This document shows positions 60,707 through 64,000 of a stretch of 64,000 nt of DNA, piece after piece (within the stretch, counting starts at the first letter, position 1; the number at the start of each line of letters is the position of its first letter). The notes under the pieces were generated by a model, which did not search any database, was not told the DNA's origin, and worked only from the letters and a program-made list of their open reading frames with translations. Both the position numbers and the translations under genes were made by a program. Origin of the DNA: Paenibacillus sp. FSL M7-0420 (GTDB lineage: Bacteria; Bacillota; Bacilli; Paenibacillales; Paenibacillaceae); NCBI RefSeq assembly GCF_038002345.1, contig NZ_JBBOCJ010000001.1, forward strand, positions 744,001 through 808,000. Direction: 5' to 3'.

Positions 60707-62986
60707 TCAAGGCCCGTCTTCCGCAGCGGGCAGTCCTCCGCTGGCATGGCTTTTGCGGTATTCGCCGGGCGTAAGGCCGGAGGCGCGTTTGAACATACGG
60801 ATGAAGGAATTGACATTCAGGTAGCCGACCTGGAGTGCGATCTCCTGAATGCGCAGGTCGAGGTTCATCAGCAGCTCCTTGGCATGGCTGATCCGCAGGT
60901 TGTTCAGATAGTCGCTGAAATTGATGCCTTGCTTCTCCTTGAAGAAGGTAGACAGATAGCCCGGACTCAGATTCAGCTTGTCTGCAACAAGATTCAGATT
61001 GATATTCTCTCCGTAGTGCTTATCCAGATAGTCCAGCATAAAAGCAAGTACGGGGTCCTTGGTCTCGGATTTCGCCCGCATGGCGGCAAGGATCGGCCGG
61101 ACCATTGCGTGAAGCCATTCCTTATATTGCCCGGTGGAATAGAAGCTCTCGAAGTTCTCCTTAAGAGCCGGCTGAATCAGTACAGCCTCCTCCAACCCCA
61201 GCTTCATTACCGTCTTGCCCGCCTGCTCCAACGCTCCCGCGGCAAAGGCCCGGAAATCTTCGGCCGCAGCGTCCTTCTGGTTCAACTGCTCCAGCTGTCT
61301 GGCCAGCCATCCCAGCACCGCTTCCTCATTGCCTGACAGCAGGAGGCCCGATAGCTCCTCCCCATGGGTTACCTTGACATGAAAGGAACGGGCCGATGAA
61401 GCGCGCGGCTCTACGATAATCTGGGTTTCTTCGTTCAGCCTGCGTTCTTTAAGCAGTAAGGAGAGAATCCCGTAAGCACCGGTAATCGGAGTCTCCCCGG
61501 AGTAGACCGGACTTACCGCGATGGTCAAATAAAAGGCGGGCTCCACCTCCAGCAGCTCCTTCAGAGTTTGGAGTGTCTGAAGAATAGCGCTCTGCGGTCC
61601 GCATTGGAACAGCAGCAGCAGGAGCTGGTTCTGCTCCGGCTGCACAGCCACTATATCCCCTTCGCTGCCCAGGAACAGGTGCTGGATCAGCTGCCACAGC
61701 ATCAGGGTATCCTTCTCCGGGCTCTGGGACGGCTGCTTGAAGCTGAGCTTGAACAGCACGGCTGCATACGGCCGGTCTTCCGCTTGGGCATCCTCCAGCT
61801 CCAGCAGATTGGGGTTCAGGGGGATGTTCTTAATTTTATGGGAGTAGGCGTACTGGCGCACCAGCGAATTTTTATGCTCCAGATCGGTCTGAATGAATTG
61901 GTTGGTCTCCAGAATACGGCTCATGCGGTCCCCGATGATAGCGAATTCCTTCACGCTGCTTAGCTTACCCGCGCCTGTACCCGACTTGCGCTCCAGTGCT
62001 GCAATCAGCCGCTGCAGCGGCCGGTTAAGACGGTAACTGAAGAACAGCGAAAACAGAATACTGGTGAGCACGGCGGCAGTCAGCAGGGCGGCCAGCAGCA
62101 GCTGCATCTGGCGCATCCCGGAAGTAACTGCAGCGGCTGGTGTAACCTGGACATAAGTGAATCCGGTCTGCCCGCCTTTTTGATAGAAATAATATTGGTC
62201 TCCGACCTGCTCATGGTAGCTGATGCTCCCGGAGATGTCGCTTAATACCGGCCGGTCTGCCGAGGTGGAGAACAGCATGACGCCGTCTGCATCCAGAATA
62301 TAGAACGGACTTGCGCTCCCATCCCCGTAAGCCGTGTGCAATTCGCGTGCATTCAGCATGACAATGCCATAGACCTCCTTATTGGGAAGAACCTGGGTGA
62401 CCAGCGGCAGCAGCGACCCGAGCGGACGCGAGGAATTCATCGTACTCTCTCTAAAATTAGCTGCAGGCAGGACCCTCATGTACTGATTGCCCATCGTCTG
62501 CCGGCTCCAATAATCCGGCGGATACTCCTTGCTGGCATAATATTTGGAGAACATATCGTTCATACTGCTGGTGCCGTCCTTTTCAAAAACATAATCCGCT
62601 TCTTTGAAATAGAGAATGAAGTTCTCAATATGCAGGAACGGGTTGGAGTAGACGTTCGCCAGATCCGATTTGACCTCACGGACCACATCATAACGCCTGT
62701 TCTCGCGGACCTGGCTCAAGAGGCCCAGGTTGGCCGTCCATGTACGCGATCGGTTAAGGGTTAGAATGATGTTCTGTGTCAGCCGGAAATGATTCTCGTA
62801 GCTCAGGGCGGTCTGCTTGAGACCCAGCTCATTCTGGCGGACCATCTCCTGATAGACCTTCTTGCTCAGATATAGATGAGAGACAAGATTGAAAGAAGCC
62901 AGCAGCAGGATAACGCTGAGAAAGCTCAGCATTAGCTTCACGAACAAGGCGTTGAAAGCAAATTTAAAGTCTGTTCTTCTGCGCAT
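60707..62986 (-). CDS. Membrane-bound AraC-family regulator
   Basis: 759 residues from the ATG at 62986, seven bases after AAGGGGG; the frame reaches an ATG at 63010 without a ribosome site. A membrane helix lies at about 15-38, an outside sensor domain (Cache-like) to about 285, a second helix at about 290-312, a middle cytosolic domain, and a C-terminal AraC DNA-binding domain (NLNLVADKLNLSPGYLSTFFK, ALQVGYLNVNSFIRMFKRASG). This one-piece sensor-regulator type is common in Paenibacillus beside sugar ABC transporters. It is divergent from an LplB-type permease gene and probably controls it. Confidence 0.93.
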   Translation of the reverse strand: MRRRTDFKFAFNALFVKLMLSFLSVILLLASFNLVSHLYLSKKVYQEMVRQNELGLKQTALSYENHFRLTQNIILTLNRSRTWTANLGLLSQVRENRRYDVVREVKSDLANVYSNPFLHIENFILYFKEADYVFEKDGTSSMNDMFSKYYASKEYPPDYWSRQTMGNQYMRVLPAANFRESTMNSSRPLGSLLPLVTQVLPNKEVYGIVMLNARELHTAYGDGSASPFYILDADGVMLFSTSADRPVLSDISGSISYHEQVGDQYYFYQKGGQTGFTYVQVTPAAAVTSGMRQMQLLLAALLTAAVLTSILFSLFFSYRLNRPLQRLIAALERKSGTGAGKLSSVKEFAIIGDRMSRILETNQFIQTDLEHKNSLVRQYAYSHKIKNIPLNPNLLELEDAQAEDRPYAAVLFKLSFKQPSQSPEKDTLMLWQLIQHLFLGSEGDIVAVQPEQNQLLLLLFQCGPQSAILQTLQTLKELLEVEPAFYLTIAVSPVYSGETPITGAYGILSLLLKERRLNEETQIIVEPRASSARSFHVKVTHGEELSGLLLSGNEEAVLGWLARQLEQLNQKDAAAEDFRAFAAGALEQAGKTVMKLGLEEAVLIQPALKENFESFYSTGQYKEWLHAMVRPILAAMRAKSETKDPVLAFMLDYLDKHYGENINLNLVADKLNLSPGYLSTFFKEKQGINFSDYLNNLRISHAKELLMNLDLRIQEIALQVGYLNVNSFIRMFKRASGLTPGEYRKSHASGGLPAAEDGP

Positions 62987-63123
62987 GATGGTCCCCCTTG
63001 CTATGGACATTCTTTTTATACCATCATAGCTCCCGAAAGCTCACACGGACAATATGCACTTTCTTCTTTTTATACGCCGATTCTTAGAAAATCGCTAATC
63101 GGGCGATATGTATTATAACATGC

Positions 63124-63137
63124 TGATAGCGCTATCA
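63124..63137. promoter_or_regulatory. 14-base perfect palindrome, cre/LacI-type operator
   Basis: TGATAGCGCTATCA is a perfect palindrome with the central CG and TG/CA ends of catabolite-responsive elements. It lies between the AraC gene and the permease gene, 13 bases before TATAAT at 63151-63156. CcpA or a LacI-type repressor could bind here and block the permease promoter. Confidence 0.6.
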
Positions 63138-63223
63138 CGGATTTTATCCCTATAATTCAACCATAACTCCCGGCTTGAAAGGGGAAATAAGCTAACATCA
63201 CTACAGTACTTAGGGGGATGCGT

Positions 63224-64000
63224 ATGGGGCAAGCAAATGCACTGCCGGAGACAACCGCCGGGAGAAACCGGGAACGGCCGCAGCTGAGGGAACGGGTGAT
63301 GAAGACCTGGAGAAGAAACAAATTATTATGGCTGCTGTTTCTTCCCTGTCTGCTGTATTATTTGATTTTCAAGTATCTGCCGATGTTCGGGCTGGTGATC
63401 ACGTTTAAGGATTACAATCTGTTCAAGGGGATCTGGGCCAGCAACTGGGTGGGCTTCAAATATTACCGGATGTTTCTGGAGAACCCGGATTTCCTGCTGC
63501 TGATGAAGAATACCTTTCTGCTTGGATTATACCGGCTGGTATTCGGCTTTCCTGCCCCGATCCTGCTCGCGATTCTGCTGAATGAGGTAAGGAAGGCATC
63601 CTTCAAACGTCTCGTGCAGACGGTAAGCTATCTTCCGCATTTCATCTCCAATGTCATTGTTGCCAGTATGGTGATTATGTTTCTCTCGCCAACGGGAGGG
63701 CTGATCAATAATCTGCTCGGGGGCCTTGGCATCGGGCCTGTTAACTTCATGAACGAGCCGGGTTTCTTCCGTATCATTTATGTACTCTCCGAAATCTGGC
63801 AGCATATCGGCTGGGAGACCATCATCTATCTTGCTGCGCTAACCGCCATTGATCCCCAGCTGTACGAAGCGGCGGAAATGGACGGAGCAGGCAGACTGCG
63901 GCGGATCTGGCATATTACGCTGCCGGGTATCTCTCCCGCGATTGTCATTACACTCATTCTGAATATCGGGCAGGTGCTGGAGATAGGCTTCGAGAAGGTC
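63224..64000 (+). CDS. Sugar ABC transporter permease, LplB type, partial
   Basis: 259 codons from the ATG at 63224 (TAGGGGG six bases upstream), running off the right edge without a stop. A hydrophilic N-terminus precedes membrane helices from about residue 38. The early block YLPMFGLVITFKDYN and the EAA loop EAAEMDGAGRLRRIWHITLP, which contacts the ATPase, identify the LplB/YteP type that imports oligosaccharides. The second permease and binding protein should follow outside the window. The divergent AraC gene and the cre-like palindrome suggest substrate induction and catabolite repression. Confidence 0.95.
   Translation, partial: MGQANALPETTAGRNRERPQLRERVMKTWRRNKLLWLLFLPCLLYYLIFKYLPMFGLVITFKDYNLFKGIWASNWVGFKYYRMFLENPDFLLLMKNTFLLGLYRLVFGFPAPILLAILLNEVRKASFKRLVQTVSYLPHFISNVIVASMVIMFLSPTGGLINNLLGGLGIGPVNFMNEPGFFRIIYVLSEIWQHIGWETIIYLAALTAIDPQLYEAAEMDGAGRLRRIWHITLPGISPAIVITLILNIGQVLEIGFEKV

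Overview
The window reads as a chromosomal segment of a Gram-positive, spore-forming, Paenibacillus-like bacterium. The clues are S-layer homology (SLH) domains, copper-amine-oxidase-type stalk domains, a qoxABCD quinol oxidase, a leucine dehydrogenase very close to Bacillus Bcd, an LplB-type sugar permease beside a membrane-bound AraC regulator, Shine-Dalgarno sites of the AAGGAGG type with frequent GTG/TTG starts, and strong intrinsic terminators. Coding sequence looks moderately GC-rich (not counted). No rRNA, tRNA, insertion sequence or CRISPR array was seen. The first gene runs off the left edge and the last runs off the right edge.

Bases 1-17953 hold a large accessory locus. A leftward operon encodes a 50-residue membrane peptide, a zinc-ribbon membrane protein and a partial TPR-like membrane protein. 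Divergent from it is a long rightward series: a secreted vWA protein, a tubulin-superfamily GTPase, a second protein that resembles the tubulin-like one but has no G-loop, a second vWA membrane protein, a small beta-rich protein, a zinc-ribbon GTPase of the DO-GTPase2 type, and a giant GAP1-type protein that crosses the membrane and ends in Gly/Ala-rich repeats. This is a multi-component NTPase system of the kind predicted to act in biological conflict or envelope signalling. Two tandem arrays with 51-52 bp units sit inside it.

Bases 18850-26055 are a vitamin B12 acquisition locus. A cobalamin riboswitch precedes an SLH-anchored protein with the domain order of mammalian intrinsic factor/transcobalamin, followed by a DUF4430 lipoprotein and a complete ECF transporter (T, fused double ATPase, CbrT-like S component). 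A chemoreceptor and a beta-propeller lipoprotein follow.

Bases 29267-52480 are mostly housekeeping: qoxABCD, a polysaccharide deacetylase, a YtrA-type ABC operon, a Mug glycosylase, TagO, a HAD phosphatase, stalk-domain secreted proteins, a ring-cleaving dioxygenase, an AAC(3)-like acetyltransferase, PpaC, pirin, leucine dehydrogenase, a cyclophilin lipoprotein, and a CLC-F type fluoride exporter behind a fluoride riboswitch. Intergenic spaces carry a third 51-52 bp array and two families of dispersed palindromic repeats.

Bases 52744-57967 hold two tandem paralogous 7TM sensor histidine kinases converging on a small operon: a class I isoprenoid-synthase-like enzyme followed by a short peptide with an NHLP-type leader and a C-terminal Trp. 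The layout recalls comQ-comX-comP and is the other strong candidate for an undescribed system. The right end has a GH9 cellulase without a signal peptide, an AraC regulator with its own sensor domain, and the divergent start of a sugar ABC permease.
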